From positions 53,692,179 to 53,756,178 of the forward strand of contig JAKCOZ010000003.1 of the NCBI GenBank assembly GCA_022605955.1: a stretch of DNA of 64,000 nucleotides. The letters are read 5' to 3'. Positions 48,158 through 63,100 of this stretch are shown piece after piece (within the stretch, counting starts at the first letter, position 1; every line of letters starts with the position of its first letter). The notes below the pieces were generated by a model. The model saw only the letters and a list, made by a program, of their open reading frames with translations, was not told where the DNA came from and did no database searches. A program made the translations under genes and the position numbers. The DNA comes from Rallus limicola (Eukaryota; Chordata; Aves; Gruiformes; Rallidae).

Positions 48158-51100
48158 ATCACCTTTAGCATCATGAGGACAATTAGAGCACACCTGGTTT
48201 ACTACTAGTGTGCTGCTTCTGCTCTTAATGTGTGCTTCTATTTTGACATTGTTTTTCTGTGCCAGGTCTGTTAATACATATGGTGTCACCAACTTGTAAC
48301 ACTGAGCATTGCTTCAGCTTATCTGCAGGGTTATGTTACTCCTTCTGAGCCTGATATTCTGTTTTGCTTGACTTCTGTCACTGGCTTATTTCTCAGCTCA
48401 GTTAATTGAGTTCAAGCAGCCAAGCCAAACTCTGATACAGGTAGATTTTTCCTGTGTTTCCCTCTGTTTTCGTCTTCTTAGTTCTTTCATCTTTCTTCTG
48501 CTGCATGAAGACAGGGGAAGAGAAGACTTGCAATGCTGTATCACAGTGCAGAAAGACAAACAGCTTTATAGCCTAACACTTTTTTTTTTGGTGATGAGTC
48601 ACTCGAGTTACATGTACTTTAGCTACTGCCAGGGCAGTTTAAACAAGGGGGAAGATAATTTAGACAGTGTTGGAGGAAGTGATGTTTGCATTCTTCCTCT
48701 TTTTCTTTCTGGGCTTGTACCAGAGTCATTTCTTCCCTTCAGTAGAGATAAGTTCCTCACGTATTTTCAATATGGTATTTTGCTTTTAAATCTTTTTTAG
48801 AAGGTGTCAAGACTGCACATATGGAAGCTTTGTCTGGAAAAAGGAAATAGGGTTGTGAATTTTCATAGGAGACTGCACGGGGCACGACGAACTGATGTGA
48901 TTCTTACTTAGGCTTGTGATGAAATGGTATAGACCTCATTTGCAGATGGATCTGCAAATTGAATCAGCGAAAGCATGGTCTGGATCTCAAGTTCCTAGAA
49001 TGCATTAAAAATGAAATTAAAAAACCAAAGGGAAGGTTGATTATTCACTTCAGCAGTCTTCAGGCCCTCCTGATATTTTTCTAGAAAATTTGTCACTGAA
49101 TCCCATTGCTTATATAGAAATACTGGCACGTGTTCTGAGCATTACAGATCAAGTCACAGGCTGTTCATGATTACACCTGTATGTGTATACTAATTTAAAG
49201 TCTAAGCTGCTACTTTAAAAAAAACCATACTAAATTCAGGAAATAAATTAGCAAGGAACAGCCTGTTCTCTCATTTTTAACAATGAATTCTAAAAGCTTG
49301 GTTTCCAAAAGTTATTTAAAAAAAATAAATTGCTTATACTGGTTAGATTAGATAATAGCTGTATCAGTCTGTGTCAGTCCAATCTTTAGCTATGCTTCAG
49401 TTTAGTCTTCATTACAACGGTAAAAACTAAAAAAACAAAAAGCAACTTTGGACATAATCACTTCTGTCTTTATTTCTGTACTCAGGGTCTTTAGAAAGAA
49501 CTGGCGAAAAATGATGTTTTTCTCGTCCTCTATCTTAGCGTTTCTTTTTTTCTATGTATCGTTTTGCCTGGAAAGCAAACCCCAACCAATTATTTTCCCT
49601 TTCATTTGACAGTCAGTTTCATTCCTATTTCTCAAGCTTTGGTGTTTGGCTGTTTGAAGTGTCATGGAAATGCACACATCCCTCTTTTTGTACTTAGTGC
49701 TTTTTATTTTAGATGCAAGGAAAACACAACAGGCTATTAAAGGTGTGCCGTTTCCTTCAAAATATGTAAATAGTTGCATTAAAGTGTCTCTTGACTAATC
49801 TACTCAGATAAAGAGATCTCAGAAATATCCTGACTATATGACCCAATTTGCTAATGCCAGAATAAAATGCAAGTGGAAAAAGGGAGTATATAGGGAGTTT
49901 ATTTCAATTTATTTTCCCGCTTCTTGGGTGGCCACAATAGAAACTGCACAAACTAACCTGAGGGAAGAGGTAGGATTTAATCTACTGCACTATTAGTTTC
50001 TAACATTTTCCTTCCATTCTGCTGATACATAGCTATCTGTCTGAAGGTCTAGGGCAGCCTGTATCTGAACTTTATCCAAACGTGAGCAAAAGCAAAGGGA
50101 GATTTGGCAGATTGGCACATAGTCTTGGCACCTGTAATTCTCTAGAATAAAAATGTGTAGGTGTGGATAAGCATCCCTGCATGTCACCAGGCTGTAAGCA
50201 GATTCAGAGTTGGATAGCAAGGATTTAGTTATATTTGCAGGTGATGGAAAGTTTCAGGAACTTTGAATGTACATTGTTTTAGAAACAGTACTGCTCTTTG
50301 AAGCAGGAATTCTCAGTTTACAGGATGAGTTCCTAAGGGAACTTGCCAGATGAATTCATGTGATCTATCACCTTCCTCCAAAAGTTTCTTTCCTGGGAAA
50401 TATTGAGCTCTGATATGGACTGTGCATCAGGTAGCAATAATACTAGCTTTCTCTTGATTGCTGTCTTTCCTGGATCATCGCTCCACCCCATTCACATTGT
50501 TATACAAGTACAGAGCAAAGGGCATATGAACTCTGCCAACCGTCACTGAACAGACAAAATTCTTTTATTGACTAGACTAAATCTGCTCAGGCAGGCATCA
50601 TGTATGGTATCATGAGAGACTGGGAACAAGTCCGAGAAGGAACATCATATGTTCCACTGATGTCCATTACCATGTAACTACACTATTTCAGGATGGTTCT
50701 ATTAATATTTTTATGTATTTTCATTATCACTAGTTCATATGACTATAAGGATAAAGAAACACTAATGGTAACTACTCTTTCAACTTAGCAAGTAATATAC
50801 AGACATTCTGACATTATGGTGCCTTAGCTTCATGACGATATGGCTATTATTTCTGAGCTTCTATTTCTGATGCAAGTAATTCCAAAGGAGGGCAATCACA
50901 GGGTTAATTTTGTTGCTGAATTTCTGTATTTCCTCATCAATCCAAGTTCTTTGCAAATGAACACTAATGTGGTATGCTTGTGCCCAAGAAACTCCACATT
51001 TTACTGAATTTTCATCCTAATTGTCTTTGCCTTTCATTTTTAGGAATGTAAGTTAATTTGTTTTGTAGTTAGCTGGGCCTGCAAACATATATAACCAACA

Positions 51101-54100
51101 TGCGACTTAGGAAGTCAGAATTCTGTATCAGTTTCTTAAGAGGAGGGTGAAATTCATAGATGAGATATTTGTGAAACTGTAGCCTTCTTCTGGATTTAAC
51201 TCAGAAGCATAAAAAACAGGATGTAGCAACTATCTGGAACTAATTCCAAGTAGTTCTTACATCCCAATTTCTCAGTAATTAGCATATATTTAATATGAAG
51301 TGTATTTGATTGAAAGGGGAAAAAAAACACCCTACCCCTGCAGCTGAACATGCCTCAAGCAGATGAGAAAGAGCACCTAATAGTCAACCTTTAAAGACAG
51401 AAACAGGTTGAAGATTTAGAGATCGGTAGGCTGGTACTTGCAGAGAAACACAATTATGAGCCAAATGATTTCCCAATTTGTCCTCAGTCTTATAATCCAT
51501 GCAGGGTTAGCTACCAAAAGTAAACACCAGTCTGCTGAGACAATGAAAATGAGGACAGACTATGTGAATATTGTAGGTGATTTGAAATATTTCTTTAGTT
51601 TGCTACAATTATGCCCCTGCTAACACACTGTCCATCTTCAGTTGATTCTTCTCACTTTGAAATGGAACAGTCAAAACTGTTGATACAAAGGAGCTCTGGT
51701 CTTGAATGATGAGAAAGGTGTCTTTACTTTTCTTATTTTTCAGATGACCTTCTCTAGCATGGGAAAAAGCCATCCTCTGCGTGTGTGAATTTTCCACATA
51801 TCTGGGGTTTACTCTGAAAACTCAGTTAGGGTAACAGATGGCTGGGGACCTTAAGCTGCATCAGATGAGTTTTATGAAAGGCCAACCTAGGCCAGAAAAC
51901 CAAAGGATAAATGTGATCACATTATAAAGCAAGACAGTACTGGAAAACAAAAAACAGTCTGTAAAATATAGGTACATTATGATAGAAATGTAACAAAAAA
52001 AATAGGGATTTATTGAAACTGGTTAGTGCAAGCATAAGGGAAAAATAAGATGGGGAATTCAGCCCTCAAAGATCAAAGAAATCATAAATTACCAAAAAAG
52101 TGTGGCTTAATTTAAGGTTTTTTTACTGTTTTTTAAAAATTATTTTTTAATCCTTTATATTATTTTAATAATAGGGTTTTTTTAAAGAATGGGAAAAAAA
52201 GGAAAGGGAGGATGCACAGGGTTTTGAAATATTTTTTTTTTCATCTTTTACTCAAAAACCAGTTTCCTCTTAGTTTAATTACACTTTGAAATCTAAAACT
52301 TTGCTAAGAATATAACATCCATATTCAGGCTACATGGTTTACCTTCTTGTGGGAAAAGGTGAATTTTAAATCATATAGCATATTGTAAAATACCCTCATC
52401 TATTTAATGTGTTTTTATCTTTTACGATTGTATCATCCCAGATTCAATTAGCTCAGTGGTGACTCCTGGGTTTTCTTCAGGTTTACTGCAATAGGGTTTC
52501 TCTTTCTGGCATATCTGATATGCAGAGGAGTTACCTCCTGTCGTTTCATTCAGAGACTGATGGAAATGCTAATTTTCTAGGGAGGAAATTTTTGTCTGCA
52601 GTTTTATTGGTAATATGACTCCAAATTATCTTACAGGTGTTTTTCAGTGATGAGGTTAGACTCCATCTCGATCTGATAAGGCATTCCTAATAAGGGGAAA
52701 TTAGGCCAGAACTCATGGAAAGAATAAAGTGCCATATGTCCTGACTTTTCATACTGATCATTAAATCCCAGGAGGATATGTACACAGTGTATTCAATTCT
52801 GAAAACAAAGAAAGTCTTTCATGAAGCAGTTACAGTTTTCTAACAAGCAGCTAATTAGGACTGAGATATTAGGTACTCTGGTTAATATAAGAAAAGAAAG
52901 AACATGTCTGTACGGAGAGAATTCTGCAAACTGATCCCTTTTTTCAATCTTGATAGTTTATTTTTACGCATGGGCATAGCTAACTATGATCTGAGTTGAC
53001 ATATTCTGAAACTGGGAAAAAAAAGGGAATTATACATCCACACAATTTAATCGCATCCCTCTGTTGATAAACAGCTTATAAAGACATTGTTTTTTTTTAA
53101 TTATTTGTGCATTAGAGCCTTCCACGTTTCACAGAATAGAAGTAATAAGACATAACCAGAGACTGTAAGCATCCCTTTATTACTTATAGCCAAAATCTGA
53201 AGAATGAAATATTCCAGGTATATCTTATACTTGCATATTTATGAAGTCTTAAGCCTTGAAGGCACTGACGCTGTAGCCAATGTGACTTTTTCCACCAGGT
53301 TGTAAGGATACTCTGATTTACGATCAGATGGTGCTGCCGCTCAGTGGCATGTCTGTGGAACAGGGAATCACCATCCTCCAACTAGCACCGCCAGAGCCCA
53401 GCCAGGGTGCTCCACCCAACGTTTCCATACAGGTTGGGGTTTGATGTGTGCATGCTACTGCTTCATGTTAAAAGAAGATTGGCGTCTCTGTGCTTTGAAA
53501 TGCAATTTGGTTTTTGTCTTTATATTGACCACTACAAAATGGCACTCTGTTTCAACCTAGTGACAATACAGAAAGGAGTAGACAGAGAAAGGAAAGATGT
53601 TTTTTAGGGAAGTCCTAGCCAATTTTTGTTCTCCAAAGCAGCAAGTAAATATCAAAGCACTATGAACAGTGGGAATATTTGTTCTTTTCAGATCTCAGTG
53701 CAGCACAGACTGCAAAATGTGCTATAAATTTAACTTAAGAAAAAGGTAAATGCAAGCTGCAAAAGTCAATTACTTTAAGTATCAGCAGGGCTAAGATTTA
53801 CCAGTGCAAGCATCAAAAACCAGAATTTGCTATGGAAAATATACGGTAAACTGTGTATAACATTTTTGAAGGTTAGGGGCTAATGCAGATGCTTAAATGC
53901 AGAGCAAATTACTCAGAAGCATAGAAAAAATGATAGTTTTCTGAAAGAAAACCCTTTCTTTTAGAAGATCCATCTTCCTTCTTGGAAAATAAAACATACC
54001 TTTAAAAGAAATATAATGGTACTTTTTAGCTTTGATTTTTTTTTTTATTAAGAAAACATAATTCAGAGAGAGATATTTATTAACAAAAAGAGTAGCAATT

Positions 54101-57100
54101 CTTTCCCCTAATTAGCTCTAGGCACAAATTGAAGGTTCAGTTCATAGCTTGCAGGAAACACCATCATACATGACAGTCAGCATGATCCAGGGGTACCATT
54201 ACCATTTCTCTTTAGATCACTACTTTTAGTTAAGGACCATTGGTTAAAATAAGGTGTGACACAGGAAATTTTCATTCATTTACATTCTCACCACTTTTGA
54301 AAAAACAGTTTGCTGATGTCTTTAGCACTGAAATGCTTAATTTTAAAATTGAAAAAATGGGGAATGCATTTACACTGGTCTTGAGTCCCTGGAGGAGATT
54401 AAAAAAAAAAAAAAAAGAAAGAAAAAATAAATCATCAAATAACGTTTTGACTGTGGACCTCTGGCTGTGTTTCATTCCCACCACTGCTTTCTGCAGACTG
54501 CAGCAACTGCATTAGGGAGATGCTTAAAGAGAAATTGACATTTCATGTGCTCAATTAGATGTGCTTGTGGAGGAAAAAAAATATATTTCCAGTACCACAG
54601 GAAACTTTCAGATTCTTGAATAAAACTGGAGGTAAAGCTTGGAGTTCTCTGGAACTTCACAAGCTTCCAGCCTGTGGAGAACTATGTAGTTGTTACCTCT
54701 ATTTTTCACACTGTCTAAAGCCATCAGTGTTGTAAAACACATTTTATTCATGTGCTGGAGAACTGAATGAGCCTGACAACTAACTGTAGATAACCTAGCC
54801 AAAGAACTAAGAAGATAGTAGCAGACATTTACTGCTTTAAACAGCCATCACATTGTGTGGGTGAAAATTTTATCAACAGTGACAGGTTTTCTAAATTCCA
54901 AAAGTTGCTCAGGAGAACAGCAGTAGCACCAAGGCCATCAGACTGAACTTAGCATGTTGCGCTCTGCTCACCCCCTGTGGCACATTATTGGATGAACTTT
55001 CTCTGACTGTGAGCAATTTTTGCACTTCGGAACATCCTGATGTGAGTCCTGGCTTCTGTCATTGATTTGAACTTAATCTGCATGTTGCATCTTTATTGTA
55101 TTGCCATGATTCATTTAAAAGCAAATGCTTTTGAGCATGGCTGGCTGGCTTTCACGATAGGGTGGGCAGCCAGAAAACGAAAACACTACAGTGCTGGGTT
55201 TTTTTGGCTTATGTCTGGAAGGGAAAATGGCTCAAAACATTAGTCTTTCTGCTATTCAGAGGTTTGACTGCTTTAGCTAGGGGGGCTGGATTCACGAGCC
55301 ATTCACTGTTTCCTGTCCAGCATCTAGTTAGTGCATTATATTCCATGTCTCTTTCCATTAGCTGAGCCCTATATGATGTCAATTGAGAAAAGCAGTAGCT
55401 GTACATTATAAAATCCTTGTAATGGTATGACAATGACAGTGTTATAGTGGCCTTTTACTGGGTTCCAATGTACATTTACCATTATATTTCATGCCTTCAG
55501 CTGAGCTGCAGTGATAGAAAAGGGTTCAACTACAGCCCAGATGGAGTTTTACAATTTTCCCTGAAACATTGCATATGGGAGCACTTGATGTCCTACCAAA
55601 GATAGAAAAGTAATCTCAGTAACAGGTCTGACAACATCATAGATAACCACTTCCCTTTGGTAAAATAAATAAAATTCAAAAACTCTTAGTAAATTAGAAA
55701 TTATATGTTGTCAGAATATGTTTTTCTTTAACTGTTATGTCACAGAGAAAGCCTTTCTGATTATCATAAATTAGTAGAAGGTAGATGAAACCAGGGTCTT
55801 AAGAGATACATGGTTACACTTTGAGTTGGGAAGGAGTTAGTTTAGTGTGATTTGGAATACTGGAAGAGTAGGAAGGCAATCTCACAAAAGCTGGGTGCTC
55901 ATTGAAGGTTGGATTGTACTTAGAGTGAAGATTTACCAAAAGTAGAATCACATCAGCTGTTCAATTTATGACATCTTATTTCATGCCTAAATTTGTGTTA
56001 CAGATATATATGATGTGGTGTTGTTATGCTGTTGGTTATACTGTCTGACTTAGCAACTACTTTCAATAATCACAGCAAAACATATAACCAATAAAAGAGC
56101 AGAGAGAATAATTGGGCCAAATCTTCAAGTCTGCCAAAAGCCTATGCCCAAACTGTGTAATATTTCTGTGCAGAGTTACCCATTTCCCTATATTGCATGG
56201 GTAAATCATGGCTATACTTAGGGCTGCCAGGCAGCTACAGCTCTGCCTGTGGAGGTGGAAGTATTGCAAGGCACTGTAACTGTAAGTTCTTTATTCTACT
56301 AACCAAATCTAAAGTACTCTATGAGATTTATTAGGAACAGGCTGTACAGATGTCTGGTTGGGGTTAAAAAAACCCCACATTTCCATTCTGAAAGGCCAAT
56401 TTTAATTCACTGTAGCTTTTGTGTCCTCTTATCTTGCAAGCTGGTATTTTGTAGCTTCATGTGCAGAAGGTAACAATTTTGCTCAAAAAAAGGCAGCACA
56501 TCTAAATATTTCTCACTATATAAAAGGGAACCAAGCCTTTGTTAGAGAAATGCACAGTGGTAGAAAGTGCATGACTGTGAGAAAGAGAGACTATGAATGC
56601 AGATATCTGAAGAAGAGGAATGTAAAATGTGGGTGGCTTCCTGGACTGCATTCTCTTTGATGTATGTAAACACATACTACATTAAGTACATGTATTTTCA
56701 TAAAAAGTTGTGATAAGGAAATGTTTCCCACACACCTCAACAAAGCTTGCTCAATTTACTGTATCATCAACGACAGGAAAATGTGTTCCCGATGAGATCA
56801 CCCTCCAAAATTGGTCAAAGAATCTTTTATATACTTATATTTTTTCAGTTATTTTATTTTAAAAGGAAATGGGATTTCTCTTCTGTCCAAACAGAATAGA
56901 TGGGCACAAATTTTAATCTTTTTTTCCTTCCCTGAAGGTTGCTTTATGGATAACTGATTACCAATTTACATGATTATAGGAAAAAATAAAACCTTTTCTC
57001 CAGTAGTCTCAGTTCATGGGATGGAATTTTTTAGTTTCTCTGCATGTTGATCTACTCTGTTCATCACAAATCCCTGATTCTTCACACAAATAAGACTCTT

Positions 57101-57612
57101 TTTTTATGTCTGGACTAGAGCTCATGCGAATCACAGAAGCAGCTGAAATTACTCTGTGCCATCATATAGATTACTAACCTCTGAAGCTGTCAAAAGAAAT
57201 CAAAGGAGAACTATGCTTGTGCTAGGCTTTCTAGCTATTATTTTATGGTACTAGTAGTAATCTAGAAGCAGTCTAATACAGAAGGCAAACTTCTAATATC
57301 AGGAAAGATCCCAGAGGTCCTCTGAGAAGATTTAAAATACAGACAAGAAGTGCATAACGCTAGAGTATAGTGAAGCCTTGAAGATCCTGAAAATGGCAAA
57401 GTCGCTTTTACTGCAAAATCTTAAAGAACGTTTAAATCCCACAGAGAATCTTTGTTTCATAGTACACGCTTCCATCACATTATTAGTTAAAAGAGGGTAT
57501 GCATTTCTCCTTTCTAGCTTTTCCCTATGTCTTTGGTAAGAAAGCATTCTTAACTGTACAGTATTTTGTAAAAGTAGTGGACAAATGAAGATTTAAAAAG
57601 AGTTAGCTGCCT
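48158..57612. other. Non-coding stretch without recognisable genes
   Basis: About 9.5 kb of AT-rich sequence. No open frame exceeds 91 codons and none resembles a known protein. Poly-A and poly-T runs occur (for example 54400-54424). A slightly CpG-richer patch lies at 53260-53420, but it is not an island. Confidence 0.5.
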
Positions 57613-57628
57613 GGTTGCCATGGTTACC
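57613..57628. promoter_or_regulatory. RFX-type X-box palindrome (candidate binding site)
   Basis: GGTTGCCATGGTTACC is two inverted GTTGCC / GGTTAC half-sites around CATG, fitting the RFX consensus GTNRCC(0-3 N)RGYAAC closely except one position in the right half. RFX proteins bind such X-boxes in enhancers and promoters of cilia and immune genes. No gene or promoter is visible nearby, so it could be a distal enhancer or a chance match. Confidence 0.45.
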
Positions 57629-59129
57629 AAGGGTAATCGACACTGATTGCTGAATACAGTAAAATAGAAACAGAATGTACCATTTTAAAGAGGGTACATT
57701 GAGAATATTTAAAAGTAAATTAACATGCAAGAAAAGAAAACCAACACAATTTATTTTAGACCGAGTTACTTACTCAACATAGGTCTGTGCACAAAGAATA
57801 TTTCATAGATGAATACTTCCATCATTTGGAAGTGGTTTTAAATAATGTATCTCTTCAGTTCTGTAGCTCTAACTGTGTATGGTCGTGTGAATGTGCAGAC
57901 ATGAATATCTGTTGTATGGCAGTAGACAAATAGTGTCCTTTATTCCTGATACTGGTAATAGCATACAATTTCATCTATATTGTGTGTGGTAAAATGTTTT
58001 GTAATTATTCTAGATTTAAACAACTTATGAAGTTATGTTGTGTGTTCTCCAGAGTGCTGCTCCATGCCATAATTTCAGATGAAAATGTTGAGTAAGATTT
58101 TAATATCAAAAGCAATACAATTTTGGTTTTGTGCAACTAGAACAGAGAATATCTCTGAATTTTTGTAAAAAAAACCCTTTGGGTTTGCTCTTTTATTACT
58201 GTTTTTCTTTTATAGTTAGAAGTCTTGGACAGAAGCTAAATCTTTTTTATGTGTTTTCCCCTTGAATGTGCATTTAGCCCTCAGGATTTATGCATGATGA
58301 ACCAAGTTAGAGTTGATCCTGCTTTAAGACTGGGAGATGGACAGGTGTGATGAACTTGCACCTCATTTCTCCATGATTTTCTTCCATTAGAAAAGGCTTT
58401 GTAAGAGGCAGTTATCCCTTAAGCCAGAATGTAGAATACTAAGATTGTTTTTGTACCTGGTCACTGCAAAAGGTGGATATCTATAGCACTTTGATTTATA
58501 TTAACTGTTAATTTCCTTCCAATGCTCACAGGCTACATTATCAGGTCTGATGACTTTCACTGAGGAAATTGAAGTAGATTTTCTAAGTAGTGTGACTGTA
58601 GTTAGACACTGAATGCCATAATTTTAAAAAACCCTTATCTCTCTGTAAGATGAACTTTTAAAAACTTACTGGATGTTGGGAACTTTCAGATATCGGTGTT
58701 CTTACTTAGGTGCCCCATATTGGGCTACATCATCAGCAGATATAGAAGCAAAATGCACAGGGTTTTATTGAATCAAAATCATAATCTATTTTCACCTTAA
58801 CAGCACCATTTTCTCATGGTAACTCAAGTACATAATTTCCAACCAGTTAAAAATGTCATTTTGGCAAAATATTTGCCAAGAACAGAATTCAGCAAGAAAT
58901 CATTACCAATGCAGCTATAAAAGAGAGGAAGAATGATCAGTGAAAACAGTCATTCAAGACAAAACCCAACCTGGATGCAACTATGTTAGTAAAAAACGAA
59001 AGGTTTCATGAAAAACAGGGACTTTCACATGGGATCCAGTAAAACCATTAAGAAAAATTAAAACTATGATTTGCAGTGAATAAGAAGTAACTGTCATTAA
59101 GGCACCTCTACAGTAATGATCTTGACTTA

Positions 59130-59165
59130 GAACTGTCTTCAGTGGGACTGAATCAGGACTCTACA
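59130..59165. repeat. Possible old interspersed repeat fragment
   Basis: CTTCAGTGGGACTGAATCAG followed by GACTC resembles the end of the 'ttcaatgggactg...atcaggccc' old amniote repeat. It is short and uncertain. Confidence 0.35.
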
Positions 59166-60115
59166 CCAGGCTACTGTGATCATATAAAGTTCCCCAGCTT
59201 TGGGACTAAAAGTCTGCATTTTCTCTTGGCTTACTGTAGAACTACAATAGTTGTCACAGTTCAGGTGGATGCTACTCACATGTTTGTTTCTGCAACAGTA
59301 TTTAGCAGGAGTCATCACGGTGATGTATATTGACCCCTTTTAGACTGGGATCAAAAGAACAGATTTGGAAATTAGGGGAAGGAATGGCTGGACCAGTTTT
59401 GCCTGTGTACCAGCCTCGTGAAGCAAGGAGTTTCACAGCATGGAAAGCACCTCTCGCCTTACTCTCCCAAGTCATTTTGTAAGCAAATGCCAGTTCCCAA
59501 GGTGCTTTCTACAGCATGTTGTTCTGTGCAAGTGGTACTTGAATAATAAGGACAAGCGGATTAAGGTGAGTTCCCTGGGAAAACTGGAACAAAGGGATTT
59601 TCTAGACATGCTTCTTGCAAGGGGAGGGAACTACTTCAGTGTCTAGGGTTAAAAAATTGAAGGTGGAAGTCCTCTATCTTCTCCTTCTGTCCCAGTTTAA
59701 CTTTGATGCTTTCTTTGTTAGCATCCCACTTCTGTCATCCAGGACTGGCTGCAGAGCAGATTTACTTTGGACATGAAGTTTACTCCTGACTCTAATAATA
59801 CTGGGGCAGCTGTTGATATTTTCCTGCCCTAAGCATTGGCAATTAGCTACCCTGAAGAAGCGAGGTGAGCTGGCTTGAGGTGCTAGGCACTAATGTACTG
59901 TGAAGGCTCTAGAGACTTTGCTGCTCTGGAGTGGGAAACTGTGTGAGAAACCTTCCCCATTTGGCTGCTACTGCACCCCACCAATCCCCTCAGGGTATGT
60001 CTATGCTTCAGTCAGAAGTGATTGCAATGTTTGCTGTGTGTGAAAATGCACATTAGCTAGGTTTAGAGGTAGAAAACATACCCCAGAATCAGGGTTAATA
60101 AGCTTAGCAAGGGTA

Positions 60116-60190
60116 TTCTGTGTACCTGATCAGGGCTGTTAGCAATAATTCTGTTCTGTGTACCTGGTCCAGGGATGTTAGTAATAGCTC
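60116..60190 (+). repeat. Imperfect 38-bp tandem duplication
   Basis: TTCTGTGTACCTGATCAGGG (60116) and TTCTGTGTACCTGGTCCAGG (60154) each precede TGTTAGCAATA or TGTTAGTAATA, giving two diverged 38-bp units. Confidence 0.85.
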
Positions 60191-63100
60191 TTGTGCACAG
60201 ACAAAGCTGAATTGAATTCCTGCTGTGACAGCTGCATAGACAGATCCCTAGCTGTTAAGAGGGCTACAGGCTTCACAGTCTTATTCTGAAGTTGTGTGTA
60301 TGTGATTGGGGTTTGGTTGTGCTTGTTGTGGTTTTGGTTTTTTTTAAATACACATACCAGTGTTTTTTCCTCATTGTTTTCTTAATACGCCAATGTGGTA
60401 AAATTACATTTGTCTAGCATGCTGCCTGATCATATAACTAGAAAAATGTATTTTTAGTTTGAAAAAGAAATACTACCCCTGCTGGTAGGTAAATCTGCAG
60501 GGAGCATTCTGTAGCAGTGACTGTTTCACTCCAGATAACAAAGCATTATCCACAGGTTTAATTTTATTATTGCTTTTAGTTCTCTGCCAAAGATGCATAA
60601 TAAGAAAGGTCAAGGTATCATCAAAGCATAGACAGATTTTTGCTGAATGACATAAAACTGTCAGAGATGCTGAGCTTTGATGTTCCATTAAGTGATCAAT
60701 GTAGATTACTGACTTTTGGCTAAATGCTGCTCAACTCTATAAGGTCAATATTTGTTAGTTCATTGGTAGAATAATTAATCAATCAATACAGGATGCTTGA
60801 AGTCAGGAAAAAAATATTGCCAAGACTGTATGTCTGGCATTAGTAGCTGAAATTATTCCACAATGTCTTTGGAGTGTTATTAACTCCCTGTGTACAGAAT
60901 TTATTTGTAACCATCACATTTCTAGTGGAAGGAAGGAAAAAAAAATAATCCAAGTGAAAAGCACTTCTTGTAACCTTGAGCGCCTGGAAGGAAAAATCTC
61001 TAACAAGCAGAGTGCATCATCATTAGTTCTTCCCTTTCACATCATCACACTCAGCTTGGGAAATAATTGCATGCAATTTTTCTATTTTACAGTTGGACCA
61101 CATGACACAATGTTCTTTCTTTAGAGCTCCTACTCCAGTTCTCCCATTTTGTCTTTTATTGTCATCTGTAGCATTGCCAGTAGCCTCTCACATGTCTCCA
61201 CTGGAAGCTTTTACAGCACTGCATGTACAGTGCCTTGCACAACAAGGCTCTAAACCATCAGCTGGGACTTTTAGACCATAGACTACTGCAGTAATATTAA
61301 TGAATAGGGATAAAGGGCTTCCATAGGTACCCTGGGTATTTTTCAGATATAATAGCTTTAAACTTCACAATTCCATTAGAATTTATAATGCTAATGCAAC
61401 TCACATTGCTTTCAACTTACATGCAAAAAGTGTGTATAGACTTCTTGTCCAGAATACTAAGACAGGCACTTCTTTACTCACTTCATGTGTCCAGAATGCT
61501 TTCAGAGGTTGTCAGAATTGAAAGGAAGACCTCTCTCTCAGCAGATTACAAAAGAAGGATTGTAATGGAGGATTTTGAATAAAATAAAAACCAAATTCCT
61601 TTATATATCATGCAGTTGTGAATGCACAAATGTAGTATTTTTTGTGGTAAATTTCTGCAGTCTGAAGCACAGTGAGATCTTGATCTGTGCATGACACTAT
61701 AAAAAGAATGACTAGTAATAAAAGAGTGCTTTTTAAATAATTACATATAATTGGTGGCTACATTCAATAATGAGATCCAAATGTGTTCTTGAAAAATAAG
61801 GAAATGCCATGCTGAATGTTTGAAGAATAAATAGCTGACCACTATGGCAAAACTCCATAAGGAAAGAAGTAACAATATTCCTTCCCTGTGGTTTTCCTTT
61901 TAATGAATGTAAATATCAAACTCAAATTAATCAATCTCAAATTTAATTAATACGAGTAGGAAAGGAGGGAACTGTAATACACATCCTGGCAAAGATAGGA
62001 TCAATCACTTAGGACAGCAGCTTCCTGGTGTTTGAAATGGTGAGAGGCACCGCAGTATTTTGTCAATGCTTGAGAGCTCCATGCCAGCTGGCTTGCAAAT
62101 GCTAAGGGTGTCTCCCTGGCTTTGATTTTTAAGTAGGCCATGCTATGGTTTAATGTAAAACTATCTCAACCATGAAGTCTTGTAGAAAGATTTTCCAAGA
62201 CAGAGTCTGAGCACTGCTAGCTCTAGTCCTTCTGATGCCATGTGACACTCAGGGAACCTTATTCACAGCAATTGGGGCTGCACCAAATAGGATGGTGGAG
62301 GAATTATGGTCCTTTAGACCCTACTTATCCTGACAGTAGCAGAAGAGGCTTTTGCTTCCATTTTAACAGGAAAGAACTGAAGCACTGAGAGCTTACATAC
62401 CTTGAATTTAGACCGGAGCAGGAAACTGTGCTGAGATTTACCAAGCCATAGATTTATTTTAAAATTACTAGAAGTTTGATATGCTCTTATAAGAAGGTTA
62501 ATTCAAAGGATATGATAGTTATGGGACTTCTTTTCTCTCATAGTTACCTCAAAGGTATGGATTTGTGAGGACTTCTTAAATTACTCCTTTTGAAAATTCT
62601 CTGACATAATTTCAACAATGTGAAAGTTTTACAGTTTGGCATCCAGGATACTGCCTCATGGTTCAATTTTTCTGTAAGTGTATGTTGAGTTACAGGAATG
62701 TACTTCCCTCTTCAAATTTGCCTTGCTTGGTCATCTACTGATTGAAGTTGAGATTACTCAAGGTGTCAGACAGTATGAGCTTTGTAGAAGGGAAATGGAG
62801 TACTTCAGTCACATTTCCTGTGTACCATATTTCACTGGATTGTACTAGGCTACTCTGCCACAACTTGTATATCAAAACTAACATGTCATGACAGAAATAA
62901 GTCAATAAGGACACAAGGTACCACTGATGCATGCAAACCAGAAAATCAAATGGCTTCAAAACAGATATTGTACCTCAATTACTGTAATTTCCTTTTCATC
63001 AGTAGTTTTCAGGCAGTGATTCTAGGATTGTTAATTTGACAAAAGGACATCAAATTCCAAACTGGTTACAAGCAGGGGCTAAGCATCCCTCTGAAATGGG

